A stretch of 64,000 nt of DNA, taken from positions 992,001 through 1,056,000 of the forward strand of contig CAVQZD010000005.1 of the NCBI GenBank assembly GCA_963718375.1, given 5' to 3'. Source of the stretch: RBG-16-64-13 sp963718375. GTDB lineage: Bacteria > Actinomycetota > Thermoleophilia > RBG-16-64-13. Position numbers and translations under genes: made by a program. Positions 49,703 through 57,935 of the stretch are shown one piece after another. Below the pieces are notes generated by a model. It was given only the letters and a program-made list of their open reading frames with translations, did no database searches and was not told the DNA's origin. The first letter of the stretch is position 1, and every line of letters starts with the position of its first letter.

Positions 49703-50334
49703 CAGGGAGTCTTGGTCCCGCACTCCGGACAGAACTTTGCCCCCTCTTTGTACCTAGTGCCGCAACGCGAGCACTCAGATTCGGGCACTAGAGGCGACCC
49801 GCATTCTTGACAGAACTTGCCTCCCTCGTTCTCAACTCCACACGAGGGACAAACGACCACGGCCTTGGAGGCTAGATTGAGCCCGCTGGTGAGGTCCTGC
49901 TCCCGGAGCCTTTGCTCGGCCTGCTCCACCGTGAGCTGAGCCTGCAACGAACTGATCTCCCGCTGAGCCATGGGGGCACAAGCGGTGCACAATCCTCTCT
50001 CCGTATTCCAGCAGATCTCCTCGCACACCCAGTTGCCGCACTTCCTGCACTGTACGAACAGTGGGCGGATCTCCGCCACCGCGTTCTGCAGGGCCTTGTC
50101 GTGAGCGGGCCCCGCCACCACTTCTTGCAGCTGCTCTGCCCCGTATGAGGCGTTACCCAAGAAGCCGCCGACCATACTTCCGGCCCCTCTGAGCAGCCCA
50201 GTCGCCATCCCCGACTTGCTGGGCACGAAGCTCGACATGTAGCCGTTGCCGCAGCTCTCGCAACAGAACTTGAACTGGTAGCCAGAGTCCGTCGAGAGAT
50301 CTTCGTAGTTGTCCGTGAAATCGATGCGGGCCAT
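49702..50334 (-). CDS. Multi-zinc-ribbon protein
   Basis: The 210-aa protein has an N-terminal cysteine pair (FCCESCGNGYMSSF), a glycine-rich stretch (GLLRGAGSMVGGFLGNASYG), a second cluster (CRKCGNWVCEEICW, LCTACAPMA), a helix, and three C-terminal zinc ribbons (VCPSCGVENEGGKFCQECG, CSRCGTRYKEGAKFCPECG). It resembles SHOCT-like or zinc-ribbon adaptor proteins that bind other proteins. Its stop is coupled to the next gene. GGGG lies before the ATG at 50334. Confidence 0.78.
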   Translation of the reverse strand: MARIDFTDNYEDLSTDSGYQFKFCCESCGNGYMSSFVPSKSGMATGLLRGAGSMVGGFLGNASYGAEQLQEVVAGPAHDKALQNAVAEIRPLFVQCRKCGNWVCEEICWNTERGLCTACAPMAQREISSLQAQLTVEQAEQRLREQDLTSGLNLASKAVVVCPSCGVENEGGKFCQECGSPLVPESECSRCGTRYKEGAKFCPECGTKTP

Positions 50335-50407
50335 GTGCCCCCCTTAGAGACCACTCAGGCAATCGATAGGATCAACGCAATCTAACCGCGAAACCTGGTC
50401 CACATCA

Positions 50408-50553
50408 AGAGACCTTGAACGCGGGCGACGTGGTGAAGCCCATCCATCGCGAGTGGTGTCCGTCGGGGTTTCGCCGCGGAACGCTCGAGAGACCTTGAAC
50501 GCGGGTGACGCGGCGAAGCCCCGACGGACTTGGAGCGTTTTCGTGTCCGACCC
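50408..50553 (+). repeat. Long hairpin repeat, copy B
   Basis: The element has two tandem starts (GACCTTGAACGCGGGCGACG at 50411 and GACCTTGAACGCGGGTGACG at 50491). The arms GTCCGTCGGGGTTTCGCCGCG (50458-50478) and its complement (50509-50529) differ at one position only, and that is a G-U pair in RNA. Copy A at 43105 shares both blocks, including the end GCGTTTTCGTGTCCGACCC. In both copies a TA(C/T)GCT hexamer follows exactly six bases after GACCC and a plus-strand gene begins 42-50 bases later. Confidence 0.8.
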
Positions 50554-50602
50554 GTCAGATATGCTCTGTCACGCGGCGGTCAGTCGAAAGCGGAGGGACC
50601 CC

Positions 50603-50824
50603 ATGATAGTAGCGGTGCTCATAGGCTCGTTGATCCTGGCGGCATGCGTCGCCTACGTCTTCTATCGCAAGTTCTCTGTCACGAGGCAGCAGATAGAGTT
50701 CGACGCCCCGCAGGACGGTGTCGCGGCCATCTACCTCGACATCCGCGAAGACTCGGTGTGTGGCCTCCACATCCTCCATAAGGACGGCACGGTGAGCGAG
50801 GTCCGCGATCTCCGGGCTGCTTGA
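50603..50824 (+). CDS. Small single-helix membrane protein
   Basis: The 73-aa protein starts at ATG 50603, after GGAGGG at five bases (MIVAVLIGSLILAACVAYVF). One N-terminal helix is followed by a small soluble part (DGVAAIYLDIREDSVCGLHI). The upstream reading through the hairpin repeat is rejected as coding. Function unknown. It lies 90 bases before tadA. Confidence 0.75.
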   Translation: MIVAVLIGSLILAACVAYVFYRKFSVTRQQIEFDAPQDGVAAIYLDIREDSVCGLHILHKDGTVSEVRDLRAA

Positions 50825-50913
50825 CTCACATCGGCCGTCAGCGCCCTTGCTGCGGTCGTCCACTCGCTGAGGCGTGAGCGCGCTGGTGCCCGCTCGCCCT
50901 GTATCATGAGGGC

Positions 50914-51390
50914 ATGGACGCCGCAAGGAGCGAAGATCACCGCATCATGGAGCTCGCGCTCGAAGAAGCGCGGCTGGCTGCGACTCAGGGTGAAGTACCG
51001 GTGGGCGCCGTCCTGGTAGTCGGGGGAGAGGTTGTCGCCTCGCGAGGTAACGAGCGCGAACGCCGCCACGACCCCACCGCCCACGCCGAGATGCTCGTGC
51101 TGCGCGATGGAGCTGGATTGGTAGGGGGATGGCGATTGAAGGAAGCCACACTCTACGTGACGTTGGAGCCGTGTGCCATGTGCGCCGGTGCCATCGTCTT
51201 GGCTAGGATCAAGCGACTGGTCTACGGCGCAGATGATCCCAAGGCGGGCGCCGCTGGAACCATCTTCAACATCGTGGACCATCCCTCCCTGAACCATCAG
51301 CCCGAGGTCCGGGCGGGGGTCATGACCATCGAGTCCGCTCGACTCCTGCGTGATTTCTTTGCCGACCGCAGGGAGCGCGATCTGCTGTGA
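50914..51390 (+). CDS. tadA: tRNA-specific adenosine deaminase
   Basis: The 158-aa enzyme converts wobble adenosine-34 to inosine in tRNA-Arg(ACG), encoded at 45972. The zinc site is complete: HAE in PTAHAEMLVLRDG and PC-x2-C in TLEPCAMCAGAIV. Length is that of TadA. It overlaps the following CDF gene by four bases (GTGA), so they are one transcript. Confidence 0.95.
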   Translation: MDAARSEDHRIMELALEEARLAATQGEVPVGAVLVVGGEVVASRGNERERRHDPTAHAEMLVLRDGAGLVGGWRLKEATLYVTLEPCAMCAGAIVLARIKRLVYGADDPKAGAAGTIFNIVDHPSLNHQPEVRAGVMTIESARLLRDFFADRRERDLL

Positions 51391-52367
51391 ACGCGGAGTC
51401 CGGGCACTCCCACCGGCGCGGCCTCGGCAGCATCGGCCAGGCCACTCCTGATACCCGCCTGGTCATAAGCCTGGTCCTCAACCTGCTCATAACCTTGATG
51501 CAGATCGTAGGCGGACTGCTCGCCAACAGTCTGGGTCTCCTCTCGGACGCGGCCCACAATCTCAGCGACGCAGTGGCCCTTGGACTCAGCCTTATGGCAG
51601 TGCGCATGGGAAGACGCGCCGCTACTCAGCGTCGCACCTACGCCTACAAGCGCGTCGAGATCCTGGTTGCGCTGTTCAATTCCACCGTGCTCATCGCCAT
51701 CTCGGCGTACATCATGTTCGAGGCTGTGCGGCGGCTGCTTGACCCAGCTGAGGTCAATGGTCTCTGGGTGATGGCCTTCGCGGCAGGCGGTCTGCTGATC
51801 AACGGGTTCTGCGCGCTCATCCTCCGCCCCCACGGACATGACCTGAACATGCGCAGCGCCTTCTTGCACTTGGTGAGTGATGCCTTCACCAGTCTAGGTG
51901 TCATCATCAGTGGTCTGATCGTATACCTCTGGGGATGGAGCTACGCAGACCCCATAATCTCGATCTTGATATCTCTATGGATAGTGCGTGAGGCGTATGC
52001 CATCGTCAAGAGCACCATCAACGTGCTGATGGAGGGCACCCCTGAGGGACTCGAATACAGCGAGGTGGAGAACGCGGTCACGCAGATCAAGGGGGTCAGG
52101 GGCGTCCACGACCTGCACATCTGGGCCCTGTCTTCTAGCGACACGGCCGCCTCAGCCCACATAGAGGTGGACGACGCGGCGCTCTCTGAGACGGTCGTCC
52201 TGCTGGCGGAGGTCAAGGAGGTACTCGCTCGAGACTTCGGCATAGGACACGCCACCATCGAACTTGAGATAGAGGGGGGCGAGTGTGCAGGCAGCACCTG
52301 CGTGCTGCCGCCCGAGACCCTGGGCCGGCGATCGACTGCACCCGGCCACACCGGACACCGGCACTAG
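51387..52367 (+). CDS. Cation diffusion facilitator (CDF) efflux protein
   Basis: The 326-aa protein has six membrane helices and the CDF fingerprint: first metal site in SLGLLSDAAHNLSDAVALGL (H/D-x3-D), second in AFLHLVSDAFTSLGVIISG (H-x3-D) and a C-terminal cytoplasmic domain (GVRGVHDLHIWALSSSDTAA). Both sites read H/D type, so Zn2+ or Cd2+/Co2+ export is likely. The end is Gly/Cys-rich (EGGECAGSTCVLPP), probably an extra metal-binding tail. Its GTG start overlaps tadA. Confidence 0.93.
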   Translation: MNAESGHSHRRGLGSIGQATPDTRLVISLVLNLLITLMQIVGGLLANSLGLLSDAAHNLSDAVALGLSLMAVRMGRRAATQRRTYAYKRVEILVALFNSTVLIAISAYIMFEAVRRLLDPAEVNGLWVMAFAAGGLLINGFCALILRPHGHDLNMRSAFLHLVSDAFTSLGVIISGLIVYLWGWSYADPIISILISLWIVREAYAIVKSTINVLMEGTPEGLEYSEVENAVTQIKGVRGVHDLHIWALSSSDTAASAHIEVDDAALSETVVLLAEVKEVLARDFGIGHATIELEIEGGECAGSTCVLPPETLGRRSTAPGHTGHRH

Positions 52368-52381
52368 CCCACCTCATCGGC

Positions 52382-52387
52382 TACAAT
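52382..52387 (+). promoter_or_regulatory. -10 element for tRNA-Ser(CGA)
   Basis: TACAAT lies about 50 bases before the tRNA. The gap suggests a short leader that is removed. Confidence 0.4.
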
Positions 52388-52434
52388 CCCTGTGCACTGG
52401 GCGCGTTGGCGGAAACGTCGCTCGGCGCCGTCGT

Positions 52435-52523
52435 GGAGAGGTGGCAGAGCGGTTGAATGCGGCGGTCTCGAAAACCGTTGGGCCGCGCAAGCGGTCCCGG
52501 GGGTTCGAATCCCCCCCTCTCCG
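52435..52523 (+). tRNA. tRNA-Ser (anticodon CGA)
   Basis: GGAGAGG pairs with CCTCTCC. The anticodon arm GCGGT-CTCGAAA-ACCGT gives CGA, with a long variable arm and T-loop TTCGAAT. CCA is not encoded. Confidence 0.96.
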
Positions 52524-52524
52524 C

Positions 52525-53610
52525 TCAGTCGCGACCGGTCAGCTTGTAGTAGTTCTTGGCCGCCTTGCTGATGGTCTTGCGCTTGCGCTCCCTCTCCACA
52601 CGCAGGCGCACGTCCGTCTTTGCGGCGAAGACCTGCGCCTCGCCTATGAGTTTGTGGTAGCTGGCCAAGCGCTCGGCCGGCAGCGTCCCTGCTTCAACAG
52701 CGGCCCGAACCGCGCAACCCGGTTCGTCCTTGTGCGTACAGTCGCGAAAGCGGCATGACCGCGAAGCTAGTTCTATCTCGGGGAAGACGGATGCGATGCC
52801 CTCCTCCGACCCGGTCAGACCGAACGCCCGCAGGCCCGGAGTATCGATGAGCACCCCGCCGGCCGGCATCTGGATCAATTCTCGAGAGACGGTGGTGTGC
52901 ACGCCGCGTCCATCGCTCACGCGGACTGCCCGCGTCGCCTGTCGCTGTTCGCCGAGTAAGGAGTTGATGAGCGTGGACTTGCCAGCGCCCGAGGGGCCGA
53001 CCAGCACGGCGGTGCGATGGTCTGTGATGTAGTCAAATATCGGCTGGATGCCATCACCGGCAAGCCCATTTACTGTGAGCACGTCGGCGCCTAGCGCTAC
53101 GGACTCCACGGCCGCTCGTGCCGCGTCCGTGTCGGCGGAGAGGTCGGCCTTGGTGAGCACCACCACGGGAACTGCTCCCGAATCCCACGCCACAGAGAGC
53201 TCGCGCTCTATGCGGCGAAGGTTGGGCGGATCGACTATGGGGTGGACAACGAACACGGTGTCGATGTTGGCGGCCAGCACCTGCACGTCGGAGGTTCTTC
53301 CCGAGTCGCCGCGCGTGATGGCACTGGCGCGCTCCAACACCCCTTCGATCAGGGGCGCTTCGAGCCCGTCAGCGAACAGCACGGCCACCCAATCGCCGAC
53401 GGCAGGCAGATCCGCCGTGCCGCCGACGGACTTCAAGAGACGGGCGGACGACTTCGCGTGCATCACACCGTCTGCCGTCGCTATCAGAAGACTGCCACGG
53501 TCGCCGCGGACAACGCGGGCGAGCGTGAGGCCTTTCTCTGCATGGGGTGCGAACAGTGCCTCCCAGCGTGGGGAATAACCGAGCGCACGAAGTGCAGAAG
53601 TGTCAGGCAA
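52525..53610 (-). CDS. rsgA: Ribosome small subunit-dependent GTPase
   Basis: The 361-aa circularly permuted GTPase checks 30S subunit maturation. The OB domain lies at about 30-110. Motif order is permuted: NKxD-type TKADLS, then P-loop GPSGAGKSTLINSL, switch GVHTTVSREL and DTPG in LIDTPGLRAFG. The zinc finger is CRFRDCTHKDEPGC with Cys and His in the family pattern. It starts at ATG 53610, near the divergent cytochrome b gene, and ends next to tRNA-Ser. Confidence 0.95.
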   Translation of the reverse strand: MPDTSALRALGYSPRWEALFAPHAEKGLTLARVVRGDRGSLLIATADGVMHAKSSARLLKSVGGTADLPAVGDWVAVLFADGLEAPLIEGVLERASAITRGDSGRTSDVQVLAANIDTVFVVHPIVDPPNLRRIERELSVAWDSGAVPVVVLTKADLSADTDAARAAVESVALGADVLTVNGLAGDGIQPIFDYITDHRTAVLVGPSGAGKSTLINSLLGEQRQATRAVRVSDGRGVHTTVSRELIQMPAGGVLIDTPGLRAFGLTGSEEGIASVFPEIELASRSCRFRDCTHKDEPGCAVRAAVEAGTLPAERLASYHKLIGEAQVFAAKTDVRLRVERERKRKTISKAAKNYYKLTGRD

Positions 53611-53776
53611 GGCGAATCCTGTCGATCAGGTGAGACTCATCCATAGGCCGAATAGTTTGCGCCTCTATTGAATAGAGCTAGTTTACCTCCGACCTGGTTC
53701 TGTGCGCCGCGCAACCCCCTCTCGAGGGTTAGAATCACTTCAGCAGGAGAAACCGAACGACGATGGAGAGTGCCAA

Positions 53777-54430
53777 ATGGCAAGACAGGGGCTATTCCGC
53801 TGGGTCCTGATCGAGAGGATAGGCCATTGGGCGTATGTGCTGCTGTTCATCGCGGCGCTCGTTTCTGCATCGGCCGCGGGCGAGGAAGCTGAAGAGTCTG
53901 CGTCCGCCGCCGGCAATGCGGCAGCGATACATGGCGCGCTCGGCCTGGTCATGGTGGGACTCCCGCTGCTCCTCTTTCTGCTCTTCGCTAGAAGACGGCT
54001 TGCCCAGAACGTTCGGGAGATCACCCACTGGGACGCCGACGACCGGCTCTGGCTGCGCAAGGCCCTCCGAGGGGGCGCCCTCTTGCGCCGGGAGATGCCC
54101 CCGCAGGGCCGTCTCAACGCGGGACAGAAGTTGGCCACCATGTTGGCCGGCCTGCTGGCCCTTGGCATAGTGATCACCGGATGCGTTCTTCTCTTCGCCG
54201 GGCGTGGCCGTCTGAGCGAAGCGGCTTACGAGGCGACTGTAGGCGTTCACGTGGGTTTCGTCGTCGGCGCTGTGATCGTTCTGGCCGGACATGTCGCTCA
54301 TGTCGTCCTGCTCAAGGGCGGGACTAAGTATCTTGCCTCCATGTTCTCCGGCTGGCTGGACGAAGACACGGCGAAGGAACATCACTACAAGTGGTGGAGG
54401 CAGGTGCGCTCGGGCCAGGATGGCCAATAG
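53777..54430 (+). CDS. Formate-dehydrogenase-gamma-like cytochrome b
   Basis: The 217-aa protein starts at ATG 53777 after GGAGAG (MARQGLFRWVLIERIGHWAY). Four helices carry haem-ligand histidines (ERIGHWAYVL, AAIHGALGLV, VGVHVGFVVG, AGHVAHVV). The loop NAGQKLATMLAGLLALGIVI is diagnostic of FdnI/FdoI-type gamma subunits, which pass electrons from a periplasmic dehydrogenase to quinone. No dehydrogenase or iron-sulfur subunit is adjacent, so its partner lies elsewhere. Confidence 0.85.
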   Translation: MARQGLFRWVLIERIGHWAYVLLFIAALVSASAAGEEAEESASAAGNAAAIHGALGLVMVGLPLLLFLLFARRRLAQNVREITHWDADDRLWLRKALRGGALLRREMPPQGRLNAGQKLATMLAGLLALGIVITGCVLLFAGRGRLSEAAYEATVGVHVGFVVGAVIVLAGHVAHVVLLKGGTKYLASMFSGWLDEDTAKEHHYKWWRQVRSGQDGQ

Positions 54431-54473
54431 AAGTCGCCGGTCTGCGTCGAGATTCGATGGTGTAGCCCGGTCG

Positions 54474-55262
54474 CTACCGGGTCATGCGGTAGGTCACCGT
54501 GACACTCGCCGTCACCTCCATGTTCTGGGGGCTGATAGGTGGCGGGGTGACAGAACCATCTGTGATGCCGGCCGCCTCCATCCTGGTGTCGTACAACGGA
54601 TACACCTGCGAGGCTGAGCTCTCGCTGATGATGATCGCGTCCCCGAGCTTGACCCCCTGATCCGCCGCTATCGCTTCGGCCTTAGTACGAGCGTTGGCAA
54701 GCGCCTTGGAGAGAGCCGTCGTGACCGCAGGGTTGTCGTCGCTGAGAAGCCAGGTGGGACCATTGACGCTATCCGCCCCGGCCTCGGTCACAGCCGCCAT
54801 GGTGTCGCCGATGATACTTAGATCGTCGAACGTGACCGTGACGGTGTTCTGAGCACGATATCCCGTCGTCTTCTCCTTGCCGGTGCTGGCGTCATAGGAG
54901 CTATCGGGATACACGACCACGCCGGCCGTCTCGATCTTGTCGTCGGCGATCCCCTCTGCCTTCAGCCGGTCGAGCACCTTCTGCATGTCCTGTGAGTTCT
55001 GATCGAGGGCCTCAGCTGAGGTCGTCCCCTCCGTCTCTACGCCGACTTGGATGGTCGCCTTGTCCGGCAGAGTCGTCGTCTGCCCGGTACCTGACACCAC
55101 GATCGTGTTTATGAGAGAACCCGAAGCGCTGGAACCCTGGGCAGCTACTTGAGCATCCTCGTCACCGCAGCCGACCAGCATCACCACGGAGAGGGTGAGA
55201 ATGCTGACTGCGACGGCTGTGAGCGCGAACACCCGGTTCTTCGACCGATGAGTGATTCTCAC
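54474..55262 (-). CDS. SIMPL-domain (DUF541) lipoprotein
   Basis: The 262-aa protein has a signal helix ending in lipobox LVGC (about residue 32) and a DUF541/SIMPL domain: VVSGTGQTTTLPDKATIQVG, ALDQNSQDMQKVLDRLKAEG, the RAQNTVTVTFDDL strand and ALANARTKAEAIAADQG. SIMPL proteins are exported and of unclear role, sometimes linked to stress or export. GTG at 55262 follows GAGGAGGG. It lies 98 bases after the ABC ATPase gene, probably in the same transcript. Confidence 0.88.
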   Translation of the reverse strand: MRITHRSKNRVFALTAVAVSILTLSVVMLVGCGDEDAQVAAQGSSASGSLINTIVVSGTGQTTTLPDKATIQVGVETEGTTSAEALDQNSQDMQKVLDRLKAEGIADDKIETAGVVVYPDSSYDASTGKEKTTGYRAQNTVTVTFDDLSIIGDTMAAVTEAGADSVNGPTWLLSDDNPAVTTALSKALANARTKAEAIAADQGVKLGDAIIISESSASQVYPLYDTRMEAAGITDGSVTPPPISPQNMEVTASVTVTYRMTR

Positions 55263-55360
55263 GATCCCTCCTCGTAGTAGGCGCGGGACTCATCACCCGT
55301 CCGGTGGTCGTCTCGCGCTGGTGGCTCCGACCTGTCCGCTCTGACGCCGACCCGGGCAGC

Positions 55361-56077
55361 CTAGTTTCCCGCCAAGTAGTCGTTACGGACATCCTGAGAT
55401 ATCAGTCCGTCCACTACCTCTATGATGCGGTCGGTCTGCTGCGCGATGGCGCGATCATGCGTCACGACGACGAACGTGGTGCCCATCTCCCGGTGGATCC
55501 GTCGGAACAGGTCATACACAAGTGCCGAGTTCTCTGTGTCCAAGTTGCCGGTCGGCTCGTCGGCCAGAATGATGTCAGGACCGTTCATCAAGGCGCGGCC
55601 TATGGCAACACGCTGCTTCTGCCCTCCCGAGATCTGATCCGCGCCCTTGCCGGCCACCTGTCCGACGCCCAAGAAGTCGAGTATCTCCTCGGCCCGGCGG
55701 CGCCTGCGGTCAGTCGCCTTGTCCCCATCCCTCGAACCGCTGATCAGCGTCGGGATGAGCAAGTTCTCGCGCACGGTGAACTCAGGCAACAGATGATGGA
55801 ACTGGAACACGAACCCCAGATGTCGATTACGAAACTCTGCCCGTTCGTTCTTGCTCAGCGCACCGACGTCGGCCCCCAACAGACTCACGCTCCCCCCAGT
55901 GGGGCGGTCCAGTAGACCCAGTAGGTTCAGAAGTGTTGATTTGCCGCTACCCGACTGCCCGATGATGGAGAGGAACTCGCCTCCTTCTACGCGGAAAGAG
56001 ACTCCGCGTAGTGCCTGGGTCTTGACGGCGGTACCGTACTCCTTGGTGACATCGTCGACCGCTATGATGTCAGCCAC
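55361..56077 (-). CDS. MacB/LolD-type ABC transporter ATPase
   Basis: The 238-aa protein has Walker A GQSGSGKSTLLNLLGLLDRP, Q-loop FVFQFHHLLPEFTV, ABC signature ISGGQKQRVAIGRAL, Walker B ILADEPTGNLD and H-loop VVVTHDRAIA. The FQFHHLLPEFT segment is typical for LolD/MacB exporters of lipoproteins, peptides or lipids. It overlaps the permease gene by eight bases. Confidence 0.95.
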   Translation of the reverse strand: MADIIAVDDVTKEYGTAVKTQALRGVSFRVEGGEFLSIIGQSGSGKSTLLNLLGLLDRPTGGSVSLLGADVGALSKNERAEFRNRHLGFVFQFHHLLPEFTVRENLLIPTLISGSRDGDKATDRRRRRAEEILDFLGVGQVAGKGADQISGGQKQRVAIGRALMNGPDIILADEPTGNLDTENSALVYDLFRRIHREMGTTFVVVTHDRAIAQQTDRIIEVVDGLISQDVRNDYLAGN

Positions 56078-57218
56078 CTTGGATCACCTCTATGGGGTCG
56101 AGGCGTGCAGTCCTCCGATAGGGGATGATGGCCGATATCAGGGCGACGCCGATACCGATAGCCGCCGATATGAGAACGAAGCCTAGCTGGGGCTCGATGG
56201 GGAACAGCCCGGAGTCACCACTCTTGGCCACGGCGCTGAATACTGCGCTGAGCCCCACCCCCAGACCTATGCCGAGCACAGTGCCGCACACGCCAAGGAT
56301 GCCCGCCTGGTAGAGAAACACCTTGCCGGTCCTGCCGTCGGCCATCCCCAAAGCCTTGAGGATGCCTATCTGCCTGGTCTTCTGAGCCGCGGAGATAGCC
56401 AAAGTAGAGGTTATGCCGAGCATTACCGCGATGATCACAAACACCTGGATCATGTAGGAGGAGGTGCTCTGGCTCTGTAGTGCTGTGAGTAGATCGGAGT
56501 TCTGGGCCTGCCACTCAGTGACTGTGAACTGCGGGAATTGCGCCTGCAGATCGGCCGCCACTTCGGGAGACGCGAACACGTCGGTTATCTGCATCTCGAC
56601 GGTGCTGACTTGGTCGACCGGCCGGCCAAGAGCCGAGCTCGCCAACTCCAGCCCTGAGAACACCGAGCGCTCGTTGGCAGCCTGGGCTCCAAGGTCTACC
56701 ACGCATTCAATCATGGCCTCCAGAGTCGAACCGTCGGCCAAGACCAACTGCACAGCGTCTCGCGGGCCCAGACCGTTCTGCTCAGCAAGTTGCTTGCCTA
56801 TCGCGATGCGCTCGCCACCAAGCGTTGCTTGTCCTGCCACGACCTTCTGCGACAGGCCGTAGATAGACTCGATATCGGTTAAGGTGCCACCCTTGACCAC
56901 CACCGGCACGCTGACCTTCCCGACCTTCAGCAGCGCAGATAGGTCCTGTACGGGGGCTATCGCAGTGATGCGGGCATCTGCTGCCAGCGTCGTCCTGTCC
57001 TGGGCGGTGAAGGCCAAGTCGACCTGACCTTCGGCCGGCTCCAGACTGACCTGAGGACTGGAACCGACGGTCTCGTCTATGAGAGAGGCCTGCAGGCTGG
57101 TGATCAGCGAGCCCACGAAGACCTGCACCGCGAGGCCCACGGCGATGCCCAGTATGATCAGAAGTGACTGGACCTTGCTGCGCCACAAGAAGCGTCGGGC
57201 GATCCTGAGCTCAAGCAT
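56070..57218 (-). CDS. MacB/FtsX-type ABC permease
   Basis: The 382-aa protein has one N-terminal helix (SLLIILGIAVGLAVQVFVGS), a large external MacB_PCD domain (about 35-255) and three C-terminal helices with the FtsX signature (AISAAQKTRQIGILKALGMADG). It forms a mechanotransmission exporter with the ATPase. Its ATG overlaps the end of the B12-binding gene by eight bases, so the three genes are coupled. Confidence 0.93.
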   Translation of the reverse strand: MLELRIARRFLWRSKVQSLLIILGIAVGLAVQVFVGSLITSLQASLIDETVGSSPQVSLEPAEGQVDLAFTAQDRTTLAADARITAIAPVQDLSALLKVGKVSVPVVVKGGTLTDIESIYGLSQKVVAGQATLGGERIAIGKQLAEQNGLGPRDAVQLVLADGSTLEAMIECVVDLGAQAANERSVFSGLELASSALGRPVDQVSTVEMQITDVFASPEVAADLQAQFPQFTVTEWQAQNSDLLTALQSQSTSSYMIQVFVIIAVMLGITSTLAISAAQKTRQIGILKALGMADGRTGKVFLYQAGILGVCGTVLGIGLGVGLSAVFSAVAKSGDSGLFPIEPQLGFVLISAAIGIGVALISAIIPYRRTARLDPIEVIQGG

Positions 57219-57891
57219 CGACGCTCCTCACACCGCCGCCCGCCGCCTCCAGCTCATCCATAAGCGCATCCACGGACCCGACTGTCAGCTCCCCCCAATC
57301 CCCGCAGGAATGGGCAAACGCGGGGCCACCCAGCACGATACGCACCCCGGGCAACTCGTCCTTGATGCGCCGCACGACCTCCTTGAGGGCGGTCCGCTGG
57401 AAGTGGGTCGAAGCAGATAGACAGATCACCGCGGCTCGGGTCTCGCGCACGCACGCGATCATCTCGTCCACGGGAGTCATGGCGCCCACGTACACCGTGC
57501 CAAATCCCCGGAGGTCAAACCGGTCGGCAAGCATGCGCAGTCCCACGTCGTGGGTCTCCTCCGGCGGGCAGAAGAAGGCGACTGTGACCCCGACGGGGTG
57601 TGTCTGCGCTTTGCGCTCCAATACCCGGGGATAAAGCGCGTCGATGGACGTGCGGACGGCACCCACGATGAGGTGCTCCTGCCACACGGCTGTCCGCCCC
57701 TCCTGCCATCCTCGCCCCACCGACTCGAGGAAGGGCTGAAGCACATCGGCGTAGAGCTCCTCGAGGGATAGGCCCTTGTCGACCGCGCCCAAGATGGCGG
57801 TCACCGCTCCTGCTCGGTCGTTAGCCCCCAGGCGGCCTTGGAGGTCGCGGATCAGATCTGCACTACCACTGCCATATGCCAAGTCAAGCAC
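57211..57891 (-). CDS. Stand-alone cobalamin (B12)-binding domain protein
   Basis: The 226-aa protein consists of a four-helix cap (about 1-95) and a Rossmann-like B12 domain (about 98-215). The cap holds W62-x9-E72-H73 (GRGWQEGRTAVWQEHL), the motif that shields adenosylcobalamin in CarH-type photoreceptors. The B12 domain holds E112-x-H114-x-x-G117 (PEETHDVGLRML), the lower-ligand site. It has no DNA-binding or enzyme domain. The residue after W62 is Gln, while CarH of Thermus has the histidine that forms the bis-His light product there, so photochemistry is uncertain. It is translationally coupled to the ABC permease gene. Confidence 0.88.
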   Translation of the reverse strand: MLDLAYGSGSADLIRDLQGRLGANDRAGAVTAILGAVDKGLSLEELYADVLQPFLESVGRGWQEGRTAVWQEHLIVGAVRTSIDALYPRVLERKAQTHPVGVTVAFFCPPEETHDVGLRMLADRFDLRGFGTVYVGAMTPVDEMIACVRETRAAVICLSASTHFQRTALKEVVRRIKDELPGVRIVLGGPAFAHSCGDWGELTVGSVDALMDELEAAGGGVRSVDA

Positions 57892-57935
57892 TCCTCGCTA
57901 GGACACCCGCTCTGCCGTGCAACACGATTGTCGCA

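Noticed and set aside
50453..50602. N-terminal extension of the small membrane protein
   Set aside because: It is read through copy B of the repeat; GGAGGG supports the ATG at 50603.
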